Notes: generated from the sequence alone by a model not told the origin. A stretch of DNA of 64,000 bases from Terrimesophilobacter sp963702165 (GCA_963702165.1 OY969722.1:2356001-2420000), one strand, 5' to 3'; counted from the stretch's first letter, positions 1 to 8,883 are shown. Numbers and translations are program-made.

Positions 1-378
1 GACGAGGTGGGGCTGATCCTCGCCGATCTCGACCTGCAGGATGCTGCCACCCTGTTCACGGCCGACCGCCCGGACGGGCTCGAACACCACGCCCGTGAAT
101 GGTGGGACCTCGACCGCCTCGCCGGATTACACAGCGCCTTCCTCGACGCGACAGCTCACGACGGTTCGGCCGCCGACGAACGCGAGGCGTTCGCCCGCTG
201 GACGCACGCGCTCGACAGCTGGCGCGTCATCCCGTACCTCGACCCTGGCCTGCCCGCGAGCGTGCTGCCGGCCGATTGGCCAGGGCATCAGTCGGTCGAG
301 CGGTTCCGCGAACTTTCGACCGCGCTCGCGCCGAAGGCCCACGCGTTCGCCCGCCGCACCGCATCGAGTCGGGAGTAG
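1..378 (+). CDS. PaaX-family transcriptional regulator, C-terminal part (5' end outside window)
   Basis: The open frame enters from the left edge and ends at TAG 376-378, giving about 125 residues. The visible part resembles the C-terminal effector domain of PaaX-type repressors: the AREWWDLDRLAGLHSAFL stretch, then a Trp-rich IPYLDPGLPASVLPADWPG segment and a closing helix. PaaX proteins usually repress phenylacetate or other aromatic catabolism by sensing a CoA thioester. The winged-helix N-terminus is not in the window. The gene converges on a transporter and aldolase operon, which fits a catabolic regulator, but its targets are an inference. The stop codon lies inside a long inverted repeat. 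Confidence 0.72.
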   Translation, partial: DEVGLILADLDLQDAATLFTADRPDGLEHHAREWWDLDRLAGLHSAFLDATAHDGSAADEREAFARWTHALDSWRVIPYLDPGLPASVLPADWPGHQSVERFRELSTALAPKAHAFARRTASSRE

Positions 379-420
379 TTGCCCAAATGGCTCAACCAAA
401 AGGGCAACTACTCCCGACTC
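366..420. terminator. 19-bp perfect inverted repeat at convergent gene ends
   Basis: The arms 366-384 and 402-420 are perfectly complementary (core GGGAGTAGTTGCCC) around a 17-nt loop. The left arm contains the stop codon of the PaaX-like gene, and the transporter gene ends 31 nt beyond the right arm. A bidirectional terminator is the simplest reading. There is no run of T after either arm and the loop is unusually long, so a repeat element is an alternative. Confidence 0.6.
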
Positions 421-450
421 AATGGGGTTTGGAGTGCTCGGGCGGGTGGG

Positions 451-1773
451 TCAGTCGAGTTCCTGACCGCTGCGGTCCCTGGCGAACAGCACGGCCGCGA
501 TCGAGATGACCGCACAGACGCCGATCAGGATGCCGATGCCGCCGTAGTTGTTGGCGCCGGCCACGATCGCGGTCGCGATGAGCGGCACAGGGCCGCCCGC
601 GATCGCGGCGCCGACCTGGTAGCCGAGGGAGGCACCGGTGTAGCGCACATCGGCCGGGAACGCCTCGGCGAAGAACGTGCCGAGGATTGAGCCGTAGCTC
701 GCCCAGATGATCGAGAAGCCGATCACGAGCGCGGCTAGCAGCCATCCGAAGGACCCCTGGTTCATCATCCACAGGAACGGGACGGTGTACAGCGCCACCG
801 CGATGGCGCCGCCGATGAAGACCTTCTTGCGCCCGATCCTGTCGGAGATCGCGCCCCAGCCGAGCATCGCGGGGATGGCCAGCACTGCCGCGATGAGCAC
901 AGCGTTGAGCGCCTCGGTCTGCGTGAAGCCGAGCGTGACCGCGTAGCCCACCGAGAAGGTGGCGAACAGGAAGAAGGTCGCCGTCTCGATGAACTTCGCG
1001 AGGATCACCATGATCACCTGGCGCCAGTTGCGCTTCAGCGTCAGCAGCAGCGGGACCTTGGCGGTGGCGTTGGCAGCGACGACCTTCTTGAACGACGGGG
1101 TCTCGTCGACCGTGTGACGGATCCACAGGCCGACGGCGACCAGGACGATCGAGATGATGAACGGGATACGCCAGCCGATTGAGAGGAACGCGTCCTCGGG
1201 GAAGATCGCGAGGCTCGCGGTCGCCGCGAGGTTTCCGAGCGCGAGGCCAAGCAGCGCGCCGGTCTGCGGAACCGCACCCCACAGGCCGCGACGCTTCCGT
1301 GGCGAATACTCGACGGCCATGAGCAGCCCGCCGCCCCACTCGCCACCGAGTGCGAGACCCTGCACGAGCCGCAGGAAGGTCAGCAGGATCGGCGCCCAGA
1401 CACCGATCGTGTCGTAGGTCGGCAGCAGGCCGATCAGCACCGTCGCGACACCCATCATCGTGAGGGTGATCACCAGCGTCTTCTTGCGGCCGATGCGGTC
1501 TCCCAGGTGACTGAAGACGATGCCGCCGATGGGCCGAATCAGGAATGAGAGCGCGAAGGCGGCCAGCGCGAGCATGGTGCTCAGGGTCGCGTCGTCGGTG
1601 CGGAAGAACAGCGGCCCGAAGACCAGCGCGGACATGGTTCCGTAGAGGAAGAAGTCGTACCATTCGACCGCGCTTCCGACGGCGCTGCCCGCGAGCGCGC
1701 GGCGCCGTTCTACCGGGCTTACCAGCGTGGACTTGTCCACCGCCTTGTGGTCCTGTTCTTCGATGGTCGTCAT
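451..1773 (-). CDS. MFS transporter, metabolite:H+ symporter (MHS) type
   Basis: A 440-residue polytopic membrane protein. The N-terminal VGSAVEWYDFFLYG and the loop DRIGRKKTL match the metabolite:proton symporter branch (shikimate, proline/betaine and dicarboxylate carriers) of the major facilitator superfamily. GEWGGG in the fourth or fifth helix region is also typical. It is the last gene of the aldolase operon, 26 nt after the HpcH/HpaI-like gene, so it probably imports the aromatic acid or keto-acid the operon degrades. The exact substrate cannot be read from sequence. The start at 1773 follows a purine-rich AAGAAAGGC. Confidence 0.88.
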   Translation of the reverse strand: MTTIEEQDHKAVDKSTLVSPVERRRALAGSAVGSAVEWYDFFLYGTMSALVFGPLFFRTDDATLSTMLALAAFALSFLIRPIGGIVFSHLGDRIGRKKTLVITLTMMGVATVLIGLLPTYDTIGVWAPILLTFLRLVQGLALGGEWGGGLLMAVEYSPRKRRGLWGAVPQTGALLGLALGNLAATASLAIFPEDAFLSIGWRIPFIISIVLVAVGLWIRHTVDETPSFKKVVAANATAKVPLLLTLKRNWRQVIMVILAKFIETATFFLFATFSVGYAVTLGFTQTEALNAVLIAAVLAIPAMLGWGAISDRIGRKKVFIGGAIAVALYTVPFLWMMNQGSFGWLLAALVIGFSIIWASYGSILGTFFAEAFPADVRYTGASLGYQVGAAIAGGPVPLIATAIVAGANNYGGIGILIGVCAVISIAAVLFARDRSGQELD

Positions 1774-1799
1774 CCTGATGCCTTTCTTTGGTGACTGCC

Positions 1800-2582
1800 T
1801 CAGCGCAGCTGGGTAGGGAAACTCGGGGAGGCGCCCGACGCCAGGAAGGCGGCGTCGGTCGCGATAAGGAGGAAGTCGACACCACGCTCGTGGTGGCGGC
1901 GAGCGTCGTCGACGGATGCGCAGTGCATGCCGACCGTGCGACCTGCCGCGAGGGCGGCTGTCACGATGTGCTCGATCGCCGCGGTGTGCTCCGGGCCGCC
2001 GAACTCCACGCCGAGACTCGACGCGAGGTCGGCGGGGCCGACCATGATCACGTCGATGCCGTCGACGGCGACGATCTCGTCGACCGCTTCCAGCCCGGCG
2101 CGCGTCTCGACCATCGCGACGACGAGCAGTTCGTCGTTCGCCTTCGATCGGTGGGTGGCGAGGTCCAGGGCGTAGGCGGTGGCCCGGCCTGCGCCCAGCC
2201 CCCGCGCGCCGACCGGCGGGAACCGGGTGTACCGCACGACCTGGGCGGCGTCCGTGGCGCTCTCGACGCGCGGGACGATGACTCCGGATGCGCCCGTGTC
2301 GAGCGCCCGGGACAGGCTGACGTCAGCGGCAGGCATCCGCAGCACGACGTGGGCGCCGGCGGCCTGACCTGCCCGGACCAGGTGTTCGAGGCCGGCCAGG
2401 TCGAGTGCGGCATGCTCGGCATCCGGAACGATGACCTGCGCGCCGACCCGAGCGAGGACCTCGGTGACGCTCGGGTGACCGATCACCTGGAAGGTGCCCA
2501 GCACCGGTCCACGCTTCAGGAGGTCGCGAAGGGACTCCTTCGCCGCCGAGGGAGCCTCGGGCTGTGAGCCGTAGGCCGTCAT
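1800..2582 (-). CDS. HpcH/HpaI aldolase family protein
   Basis: A 260-residue class II, metal-dependent aldolase of the HpcH/HpaI superfamily, a TIM barrel that cleaves 4-hydroxy-2-oxo acids to pyruvate plus an aldehyde. The family signs seen are LGTF near the N-terminus, VPDAEHAALDL (base His in the DxEH context), VPRVESA, MVETRAGLEAVDEI with a metal-ligand Glu, and VGPADLASSLG. It starts 2 nt after the stop of the hydroxy-oxovalerate aldolase gene, so the two are co-translated. Two different pyruvate aldolases in one operon is unusual. This one may handle a different chain length or act in another branch. Confidence 0.88.
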   Translation of the reverse strand: MTAYGSQPEAPSAAKESLRDLLKRGPVLGTFQVIGHPSVTEVLARVGAQVIVPDAEHAALDLAGLEHLVRAGQAAGAHVVLRMPAADVSLSRALDTGASGVIVPRVESATDAAQVVRYTRFPPVGARGLGAGRATAYALDLATHRSKANDELLVVAMVETRAGLEAVDEIVAVDGIDVIMVGPADLASSLGVEFGGPEHTAAIEHIVTAALAAGRTVGMHCASVDDARRHHERGVDFLLIATDAAFLASGASPSFPTQLR

Positions 2583-2584
2583 GG

Positions 2585-3613
2585 TCAGGCGGCGTCCTTG
2601 CCTGCGAGGTCGAGTGCGACGTCGACGATGAGGTCCTCCTGGCCGCCGACCAGACGGCGGCGTCCGACCTCGAGCAGGATCTGGTGGGCGGGCACCCCGT
2701 ACTTGGCCGCCGCGCGCTCGGCGTGCAGCAGGAAGGACGAGTACACACCGGCGTAGCCCAGGGTCAGGGTCTCCCGGTCGACCTGCACCGGGCGCTCCTG
2801 CAACGGCCGAACGATGTCGTCGGCCGCATCCATCAGGGCGAACAGGTCGGTGCCGTGGTTCCAGCCCAGCTTGTCGGCCACGGCGATGAACACCTCGAGC
2901 GGGGCGTTGCCCGCTCCGGCGCCCATCCCGGTGAGGCTCGCGTCAACGCGGTTCGCGCCGGCCTTCACCGCGGCGACGGAGTTGGCGACGCCCAGCGACA
3001 GGTTGTGGTGCGCGTGGATGCCGATCTCGGTGTCCGGGTCGAGCACGTCGCGCATGGCGGTCACCCGGTCAGTGACGTCGTCCATGGTCTGCGCGCCAGA
3101 GGAGTCGACGACGTAGACGCACTGCGCGCCGTAGCCCTCCATGAGCTTGGCCTGCTCGGCGAGCTTCGCCGGCGTGGTCATGGCGCTCATCATCAGGAAG
3201 CCCGTGGTGTTGAGCCCGAGCTCGCGCGCCGTCGCGATGTGCTGCGCCGAGACATCCGCCTCGGTGGAGTGGGTAGCCACGCGCACATAACTGACGCCGG
3301 CGGATGCCGCACGCTTCAGGTCATCGATGGTGCCGACGCCCGGCAGCAGCAGCGTGGCGATGGAGATGTTCTCCGCCACCTCGGCCGCCGCCTCGATCAG
3401 TTCGGTGTCGGAGTGGCGCGCGAAGCCGTAGTTCACGCTCGAGCCGTTCAGCCCGTCGCCGTGCGCAACCTCGACGCTGTCGACGCCCGCGGCATCCAGG
3501 GCCGAGACAATGGCCCGCACGTCGTCGACGCGGTACTGGTGGCGAACGGCGTGACTTCCGTCACGCAGGGTGACGTCGGAGATGTACAGCTTGTCGGTCG
3601 TTGGGTCGAACAT
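2585..3613 (-). CDS. bphI: 4-hydroxy-2-oxovalerate aldolase (BphI/MhpE/DmpG type)
   Basis: A 342-residue DRE-TIM metallolyase. The N-terminal TLRDGSHAVRHQY and the metal ligands in EIGIHAHHNLSLGVANS are diagnostic. The enzyme splits 4-hydroxy-2-oxovalerate into pyruvate and acetaldehyde and forms a channelling complex with the dehydrogenase encoded just upstream (2-nt gap). GGAGG lies before the ATG. Symbols for orthologues vary (mhpE, dmpG, hsaF); bphI is used only as a family label. The natural substrate, for example a steroid or phenylpropanoid fragment, is not determined. Confidence 0.95.
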   Translation of the reverse strand: MFDPTTDKLYISDVTLRDGSHAVRHQYRVDDVRAIVSALDAAGVDSVEVAHGDGLNGSSVNYGFARHSDTELIEAAAEVAENISIATLLLPGVGTIDDLKRAASAGVSYVRVATHSTEADVSAQHIATARELGLNTTGFLMMSAMTTPAKLAEQAKLMEGYGAQCVYVVDSSGAQTMDDVTDRVTAMRDVLDPDTEIGIHAHHNLSLGVANSVAAVKAGANRVDASLTGMGAGAGNAPLEVFIAVADKLGWNHGTDLFALMDAADDIVRPLQERPVQVDRETLTLGYAGVYSSFLLHAERAAAKYGVPAHQILLEVGRRRLVGGQEDLIVDVALDLAGKDAA

Positions 3614-3615
3614 GC

Positions 3616-4557
3616 TCAGGCCTCCTGCAATTCGAGTGAGCGGGTCGCAATCGTCTCGGCGGTGCGCAGGGCGGCCGCGGTCATGATGTCGAGGTTCCCG
3701 GCGTACGCCGGAAGGTAGTGGGCGGCTCCCTCGACCTCAAGGAACACGGTCGTCTTGAGGCCGGTGAAGGCGCCGACGCCGGGCACGTTCTCGGGCGTCG
3801 TGATGTCGTCGAACTGCACGCGCTGCTTGAGCCGGTAGCCAGGCACGTACTCCTGGACCTGCGCGACGATCTCGGCGACGGATGCCTCGATCGCCTCCCG
3901 GTCACCGCCGTCGGTGAGTGCGAAGACGGTGTCGCGCATCATGACCGGCGGATCCGCCGGGTTGAGGATGATGATCGCCTTGCTCGACTCCGCCCCGCCG
4001 ACACTGCGCAGCGCCGCGGCCGTGGTCTCGGTGAACTCGTCGATGTTGGCGCGGGTGCCAGGGCCGGCCGACTTGCTCGAGATGGACGCGACGATTTCGG
4101 CGTAGCGCACCGGCGCGATCCGGGAGATCGCGGCGACCACGGGAATCGTGGCCTGACCGCCGCAGGTGACCATGTTGACGTTCTGCGCTTCGATGTTCTC
4201 GCTGAGGTTGACCACGGGGACGCAGTACGGGCCGATGGCCGCGGGCGTCAGGTCGATCAGCCGGATGCCGGGCTTCGCGGCGGTTAGTCGCTCGGCGTTG
4301 TACTTGTGCGCGCTCGCCGAGGTCGCGTCGAAGACGATGTCGATGTCGGCGAACACCTCGTGCTCGATGAGACCGTCGACGCCGGTGGCGATCGCGGTGA
4401 CGCCGAGCCTGGCAGCACGCGCCAGTCCGTCCGACGCGGGGTCGATGCCCACCATCGCCGAGATCTTCAGGATGCCTGGCCCTCGCAGGATCTTGAACAT
4501 GAGATCGGTGCCGATGTTCCCGGAACCGATGATTGCTGCATTCACAGTGCGTGCCAC
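3616..4557 (-). CDS. bphJ: acetaldehyde dehydrogenase (acetylating) (BphJ/MhpF/DmpF type)
   Basis: A 313-residue CoA-acylating aldehyde dehydrogenase. The Rossmann motif GSGNIGTDL is at residues 11-19, and the catalytic Cys sits in NMVTCGGQATIPV. It converts the acetaldehyde made by the partner aldolase to acetyl-CoA with NAD+. This is the first gene of the minus-strand operon. It uses a GTG start at 4557 preceded by GAGGAGA, and a candidate operator lies about 60 nt upstream. The partner aldolase follows 2 nt downstream, as in known BphI-BphJ pairs. Confidence 0.95.
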   Translation of the reverse strand: MARTVNAAIIGSGNIGTDLMFKILRGPGILKISAMVGIDPASDGLARAARLGVTAIATGVDGLIEHEVFADIDIVFDATSASAHKYNAERLTAAKPGIRLIDLTPAAIGPYCVPVVNLSENIEAQNVNMVTCGGQATIPVVAAISRIAPVRYAEIVASISSKSAGPGTRANIDEFTETTAAALRSVGGAESSKAIIILNPADPPVMMRDTVFALTDGGDREAIEASVAEIVAQVQEYVPGYRLKQRVQFDDITTPENVPGVGAFTGLKTTVFLEVEGAAHYLPAYAGNLDIMTAAALRTAETIATRSLELQEA

Positions 4558-4617
4558 GTAAGCGTCTCCTCACTCCGCTGTGTCGAGCTGCCGGACGACG
4601 TTCGAACCTTCGCACCT

Positions 4618-4635
4618 CGTTCGATATATAGAACG
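4618..4635. promoter_or_regulatory. 18-bp palindrome, candidate IclR operator
   Basis: CGTTCGATATATAGAACG is palindromic except for one base pair. It lies in the 179-bp divergent region between the aldolase operon (start 4557) and the IclR-family gene (start 4737). IclR regulators often bind palindromes of this size in such regions, so it could control both directions. The AT-rich centre may also overlap a -10 element. Confidence 0.5.
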
Positions 4636-4736
4636 CGCCCGTTTTCCGGTTGTCAAATCAGCGTTCTCCCGGTTTCCCTCTCGCAGGGCTTGCCCCGAGT
4701 TTGCGAAGAGGCGTGATCGGCGCTATCCATAAGGGC

Positions 4737-5513
4737 ATGGCCAGACTCACGCCCGCCGTGATGCGGACGCTCGACATCCTGGAGCTGTTCCTCGAGGCCG
4801 CCTCCCCGTTGACGGCCCCCGAGGTGGCCCGCAAGACAGGCATCCCCAGGACCACGGTCCACGAGCTCCTCACGACGCTCGTCGCCCGCGAGTACCTCGT
4901 GCGCGACGAGCCGGGAACCAGCTACCGGCTCGGGGTGCGCTTCCTGCATCTCGGCAACGCGTACGCATCCCGCTTCGACCTGCTCTCGGCAGCCAACAGC
5001 GTCGCCCGCGAGTTCGCCGACCAGTCAGGGGAGACGGTCAACGTTGCGGTCCGCGAGGGCGCCAATGTCTTCTACCTGGCCAAGGTGGAGGGGCGCGACA
5101 ATCTGCGGTTGCCTTCGAGCATCGGACAGCGCGTCCCGGCGAACGTGACCGCCCTCGGCAAGGTGCTGCTCTCCGAGCTGCCCGATGACACGCTCGACGC
5201 CCTGTTCCCCGACGCCGAGCGGCTGCCCGCCCTCACCGAGCGCAGCATCACGACGCTGAACGCCCTGAAGTCGGAGCTGCGAGGGGTTCGCGAGCGCGGT
5301 GTCGCCTTCGAGGACCGGGAGTCAGCACCGGACTCGCGCTGTGCGGCCGCGCCGGTCAGGGACTCGGCCGGCGAGATCATCGCCGCGATCAGTGTCTCGG
5401 TGCCGGTCGCCCGCTGGGATCAGCGACCGGAGGGGCACTGGGTGCAAGTGGTCCAGCGCGGAGCCATCCAGCTGTCGGAGCAGCTCGGCTACGTCGTCCG
5501 GCCCAGCGCCTAG
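4737..5513 (+). CDS. IclR-family transcriptional regulator
   Basis: About 258 residues from ATG 4737. A winged HTH occupies roughly residues 5-70 (SPLTAPEVARKTGIPRTTVHELLTTL), followed by the GAF-like IclR effector domain with the family-typical LPSSIGQRVPANVTALGKVLLSEL and SVSVPVARWD. It diverges from the meta-cleavage aldolase operon and probably senses an aromatic acid or keto-acid. The start is uncertain: an in-frame GTG at 4713 and a TTG at 4650 exist, but none has a well-spaced ribosome site. Homology begins at the ATG. Confidence 0.88.
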   Translation: MARLTPAVMRTLDILELFLEAASPLTAPEVARKTGIPRTTVHELLTTLVAREYLVRDEPGTSYRLGVRFLHLGNAYASRFDLLSAANSVAREFADQSGETVNVAVREGANVFYLAKVEGRDNLRLPSSIGQRVPANVTALGKVLLSELPDDTLDALFPDAERLPALTERSITTLNALKSELRGVRERGVAFEDRESAPDSRCAAAPVRDSAGEIIAAISVSVPVARWDQRPEGHWVQVVQRGAIQLSEQLGYVVRPSA

Positions 5514-6391
5514 GCGAGCGCGAGCAGCGCCGCGGCAGCCAGCGCGAGCACCAGCCCGGCCACCTGACCGGCGGTCACCCTCTCCCGCAGCACAATCGCG
5601 GCCAGGATGATTGTGCCCGCCGGGTACAGCGCGACCAGCACCGACATGACGGTGAGGTCCCCGATGCGCAGGCCGAGCAGCATGAGGGCGTTTGCCACCG
5701 CGTCGATCAGCCCCGCGCCCACCGCGATCCACACTCCGCTGCGCCAGCCGCGCTTCAGCATCCCGGTCGGCTCGCTCGCGGAGTTGCGACTCCGGATGGC
5801 CGCCACGGCCAGCACGCCGACGACAGCGAACATGATGGAAGCGTTGACCGCCCGGTTGGCGACGAGGGGAACCAGACCAGAGTCATCCGGTGTCAGGTCG
5901 ATGATGACCAGGAAGACGCCGATCATCACGCCCGAGCCCAGGGCCATCAGCAGCCCTTTGAGGCTGGGGCGCGCGGCGTTCTCCTCTCGGACGAACCCGA
6001 CGAGCACCACCGCGACCAGCGCCAGGCCGATGCCGACGTAGCCGAAGAACGGCAACTGCTCGCCCCGGAGCAGGCCGACGGTGAGCGGCACGAACGCGGA
6101 CACCAGAGCCGTCAGCGGCGACAGGATGCTCATCGGCCCGATCGCCAGGCAGCCGTAGAGCAGCACGATCGCGATGGCGCCGGTGACGCCGGAGAGCCCC
6201 CCAAGGAGCACCGCCGACCATGACCAATTGCCGGGGATGACCAGCAGGCCGACGAGCAGCACCACGAATCCCGCCGCGGCCGAAACCGCGGTGACCCGGA
6301 TGGGGCTGATGCGCTTGGACGCCAGCCCGCCGAAGAAGTCGGCGGCGCCGAAGATGAGGGCGCTTGAGAGCCCGAAGACGGCGGTGAGCAT
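5510..6391 (-). CDS. EamA-family (DMT) transporter
   Basis: A 293-residue protein with about ten predicted membrane segments in two EamA halves. The opening MLTAVFGLSSALIFGAADFFGGLASKR and the second-half segment ANALMLLGLRIGDLTVMSVLVALYP are typical of drug/metabolite exporters. It converges on and overlaps the IclR gene by 4 nt. No substrate can be named. It could export an intermediate of the neighbouring catabolic route or be unrelated. Confidence 0.85.
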   Translation of the reverse strand: MLTAVFGLSSALIFGAADFFGGLASKRISPIRVTAVSAAAGFVVLLVGLLVIPGNWSWSAVLLGGLSGVTGAIAIVLLYGCLAIGPMSILSPLTALVSAFVPLTVGLLRGEQLPFFGYVGIGLALVAVVLVGFVREENAARPSLKGLLMALGSGVMIGVFLVIIDLTPDDSGLVPLVANRAVNASIMFAVVGVLAVAAIRSRNSASEPTGMLKRGWRSGVWIAVGAGLIDAVANALMLLGLRIGDLTVMSVLVALYPAGTIILAAIVLRERVTAGQVAGLVLALAAAALLALA

Positions 6392-6631
6392 TGGGTCCTT
6401 ACGCAGACGTAGGGCACCAAACTATCGCGTGCTGGACCCGCCCACGCCGTCGTGCGACAACCTACGAATGCGCCAGCATGCTTTTGTAGCTTCCCCCAAT
6501 CGGCGGCGAGTGGTGGGGCTCTGTCAGTTGTAGCCCGAACACTGAACATTTTCGATCGCGACCCGGCCGGTCCTAGCGTGACCAGCGAGATTTGGCTCGC
6601 CTCACCGGCGTGCTCAGAACAGGGGTACTTC

Positions 6632-8746
6632 ATGGTTGACACCGTCACGCGTCCCGCAACGCGCACTCCCGCCGGCACCGAGATGGAGATCGAGGTCGAC
6701 GGCCACCTTGATCGGGCGACCGGCACCGAGGCATCCGTCGACGTCGCGAAGCTGAACACGGTGCTGCTCGGCAAGTGGGCAGACGTGCGCAGGCAGGCTC
6801 GCGAGGCCATGAAGAACCCGGAGCTGCACCGCATCAACGGGCTCAGCGTCCATGAGCATCGCGAGCGGGTGTTCCGGCAGCTGCGGATCCTGGTCGAGAC
6901 CGGGCAGGCCAAGCGCGCCTTCCCGAAGTCGGTCGGCGGGCTGGAGGACCACGGCGGCAACCTCGCGGCGTTCGAGGAGACCATCACCGCCGACCCGTCG
7001 CTGTCGATCAAGGGCGGCGTGCAGTGGGGTCTGTTCGGTGCGGCGATCATGCACCTCGGCACCGAAGAGCACCACGCGAAGTGGCTTCCCGACGTGATCT
7101 CGCTGGCAACGCCCGGCGCGTTCGCGATGACCGAGATCGGGCACGGGTCGGATGTCGCGAGCCTGGCCACCACCGCCACCTACGACAAGGAAGCGCACGA
7201 GTTCGTCATCCACACGCCGTTCCGCGCCGCGACGAAGGAATTCCTCGGCAACGCCGCGGTCCACGCGCGCGCTGCCGTCGTCTTCGCGCAGCTCATCACG
7301 GATGGGGTCAGCCACGGCGTGCACGCCTTCTACGTCCCGGTCCGCGATGAGGCCGGCGACATGCTCCCCGGCGTCACGAGCGAGGACGACGGTGTCAAGG
7401 GCGGCCTCAACGGCGTCGACAACGGGCGGCTGGCGTTCGACAACGTGCGCGTCCCGCGCACCAACCTGCTCAACCGATACGGCGACGTCGCCGAGAACGG
7501 CAGCTACAGCTCGACGATCGAGAGCCCGGGCAGGCGCTTCTTCACGATGCTCGGCACGCTCGTGCAGGGCCGCGTCTCCCTCGCCGGCTCCGCCACGATC
7601 GCCGCGCAGGTCGGCCTGACCATCGCCATCACCTACGGCAACCAGCGCCGCCAGTTCACCGCGGGCAGCGACACCGACGAGGAGGTGCTGCTCGACTACC
7701 AGCGGCACCAGCGCCGTCTCATCCCCAAGCTCGCCACCGCCTACGCGAATACCTTCGCGCACGAGGAACTGCTCGTGAAGTTCCACGAGGTGTTCAGCGG
7801 CTCCGACAGTGACGACGACCGGCAGGACCTGGAGACGCTCGCCGCTGCGATCAAACCGCTCGCCACCTGGCAGGCGCTGGAGGCGCTGCAGGAGTCGCGC
7901 GAGGCGTGCGGTGGTGCCGGCTTCATGGCCGAGAACCGCATCGTCGGGCTGCGCAGCGACCTCGACATCTGGGTCACCTTCGAGGGCGACAACAACGTGC
8001 TGCTGCAGCTCGTCGCCAAGCGGCTGCTGAGCGACTTCAGCTCGAAGTTCCGCAAGGCGGGCACGGGCGCGCTCGCCCGCTACGTCGTCGGCCAGGCAGC
8101 CGACCGCGCCTACCATGGCAGCGGGCTCCGCCGGCTGACCCAGAACATCCGCGACCTCGGCTCGACCGCGCGCAGCGTGCAGGAGCTGCGCGAGACCGAA
8201 ACCCAGCGGCAGCTGCTCACCGACCGCGTCGAGACGATGGTTGAGGAGCTCGCCGGCCGGCTGCGCGGCGCCTCCAAGCTGTCGAAGCTGGAGGCCGCCG
8301 ACCTGTTCAATTCGCAGCAGAACGAGCTCATCGAGGCGGCACGCGCGCACGCCGAGCTGCTGCAGTGGGAGGCGTTCACGCTCGGCCTGGAGCAGATCGA
8401 GGACGCGGGCACCAAGCAGGTGCTGTCCTGGCTGCACGATGTGTTCGGACTCGGCCTGATCGAGCAGCACCTCGACTGGTACCTGATCAACGGACGGCTG
8501 TCCCCGCAGCGCGCGCTCGCGATCACCGCCTACATGAACCGGCTGATCGCGCGGCTTCGTCCGCACGCGCAGGACCTGGTGGACGCGTTCGGATTCGAGC
8601 CGGAGCACCTGCGTGCGCCCATCGCATCCGGCGCCGAGGCGCAGCGCCAGGAGGAAGCGCGGGAGTACTACCGCGCCCGCCGGGAGGCTGGCACCGCACC
8701 GGTCGAGGAGAAGACGCTCCGGGCGGCGGCGAAGAAGTCCGCCTGA
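6632..8746 (+). CDS. acyl-CoA oxidase/dehydrogenase family flavoprotein
   Basis: 704 residues from ATG 6632, chosen because AGGGG lies 7 nt upstream; a longer frame from 6452 lacks homology. The N-terminal domain has LPDVISLATPGAFAMTEIGHGSD, the FAD/substrate signature of acyl-CoA oxidases. The middle domain has GRVSLAG, and the C-terminus has GGAGFMAENRIVGLRSDLDIWVTFEGDNNVLLQLVAKRLL, which matches ACOX proteins. It should carry out the first oxidation of acyl-CoA in beta-oxidation; oxygen or ETF as acceptor is not decided by sequence. A Lys/Ala-rich tail ends the protein. It is monocistronic, with the palindromic repeat just downstream. Confidence 0.88.
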   Translation: MVDTVTRPATRTPAGTEMEIEVDGHLDRATGTEASVDVAKLNTVLLGKWADVRRQAREAMKNPELHRINGLSVHEHRERVFRQLRILVETGQAKRAFPKSVGGLEDHGGNLAAFEETITADPSLSIKGGVQWGLFGAAIMHLGTEEHHAKWLPDVISLATPGAFAMTEIGHGSDVASLATTATYDKEAHEFVIHTPFRAATKEFLGNAAVHARAAVVFAQLITDGVSHGVHAFYVPVRDEAGDMLPGVTSEDDGVKGGLNGVDNGRLAFDNVRVPRTNLLNRYGDVAENGSYSSTIESPGRRFFTMLGTLVQGRVSLAGSATIAAQVGLTIAITYGNQRRQFTAGSDTDEEVLLDYQRHQRRLIPKLATAYANTFAHEELLVKFHEVFSGSDSDDDRQDLETLAAAIKPLATWQALEALQESREACGGAGFMAENRIVGLRSDLDIWVTFEGDNNVLLQLVAKRLLSDFSSKFRKAGTGALARYVVGQAADRAYHGSGLRRLTQNIRDLGSTARSVQELRETETQRQLLTDRVETMVEELAGRLRGASKLSKLEAADLFNSQQNELIEAARAHAELLQWEAFTLGLEQIEDAGTKQVLSWLHDVFGLGLIEQHLDWYLINGRLSPQRALAITAYMNRLIARLRPHAQDLVDAFGFEPEHLRAPIASGAEAQRQEEAREYYRARREAGTAPVEEKTLRAAAKKSA

Positions 8747-8749
8747 CCA

Positions 8750-8883
8750 CTCCTGTTGTGCAGGACATTCCCTGTTCTGCAGGACATTCGACCCTCCGAC
8801 GTCCCGTTTGCTGGGAAGTACGGCCATCTCGCGGCGAATGTCCTGCACAACAGGGGTGACGGATGTCCTCCACAAGACGGGGA
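8750..8883. repeat. four-armed palindromic intergenic repeat, copy 1
   Basis: Two direct arms, 8752-8769 (CCTGTTGTGCAGGACATT) and 8771-8790 (CCTGTTCTGCAGGACATT plus CG), are followed by two inverted arms. 8835-8856 is an exact reverse of the arm sequence, and 8861-8882 is a diverged reverse copy. The first arm begins just after the acyl-CoA oxidase stop, and the last ends 35 nt before the peptidase start. A second element with the same arm core is at 49364-49470. It may work as a terminator or be a REP/MITE-like unit. Confidence 0.8.

Noticed and set aside
4650..4736. 29-codon N-terminal extension of the IclR gene from TTG
   Set aside because: The extension has no homology and the palindrome and promoter region lie directly upstream; ATG 4737 matches the usual IclR start.
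8750..8883. CRISPR-like repeat
   Set aside because: The repeated units are palindromic arms, two in each orientation, without regular spacers or cas genes.
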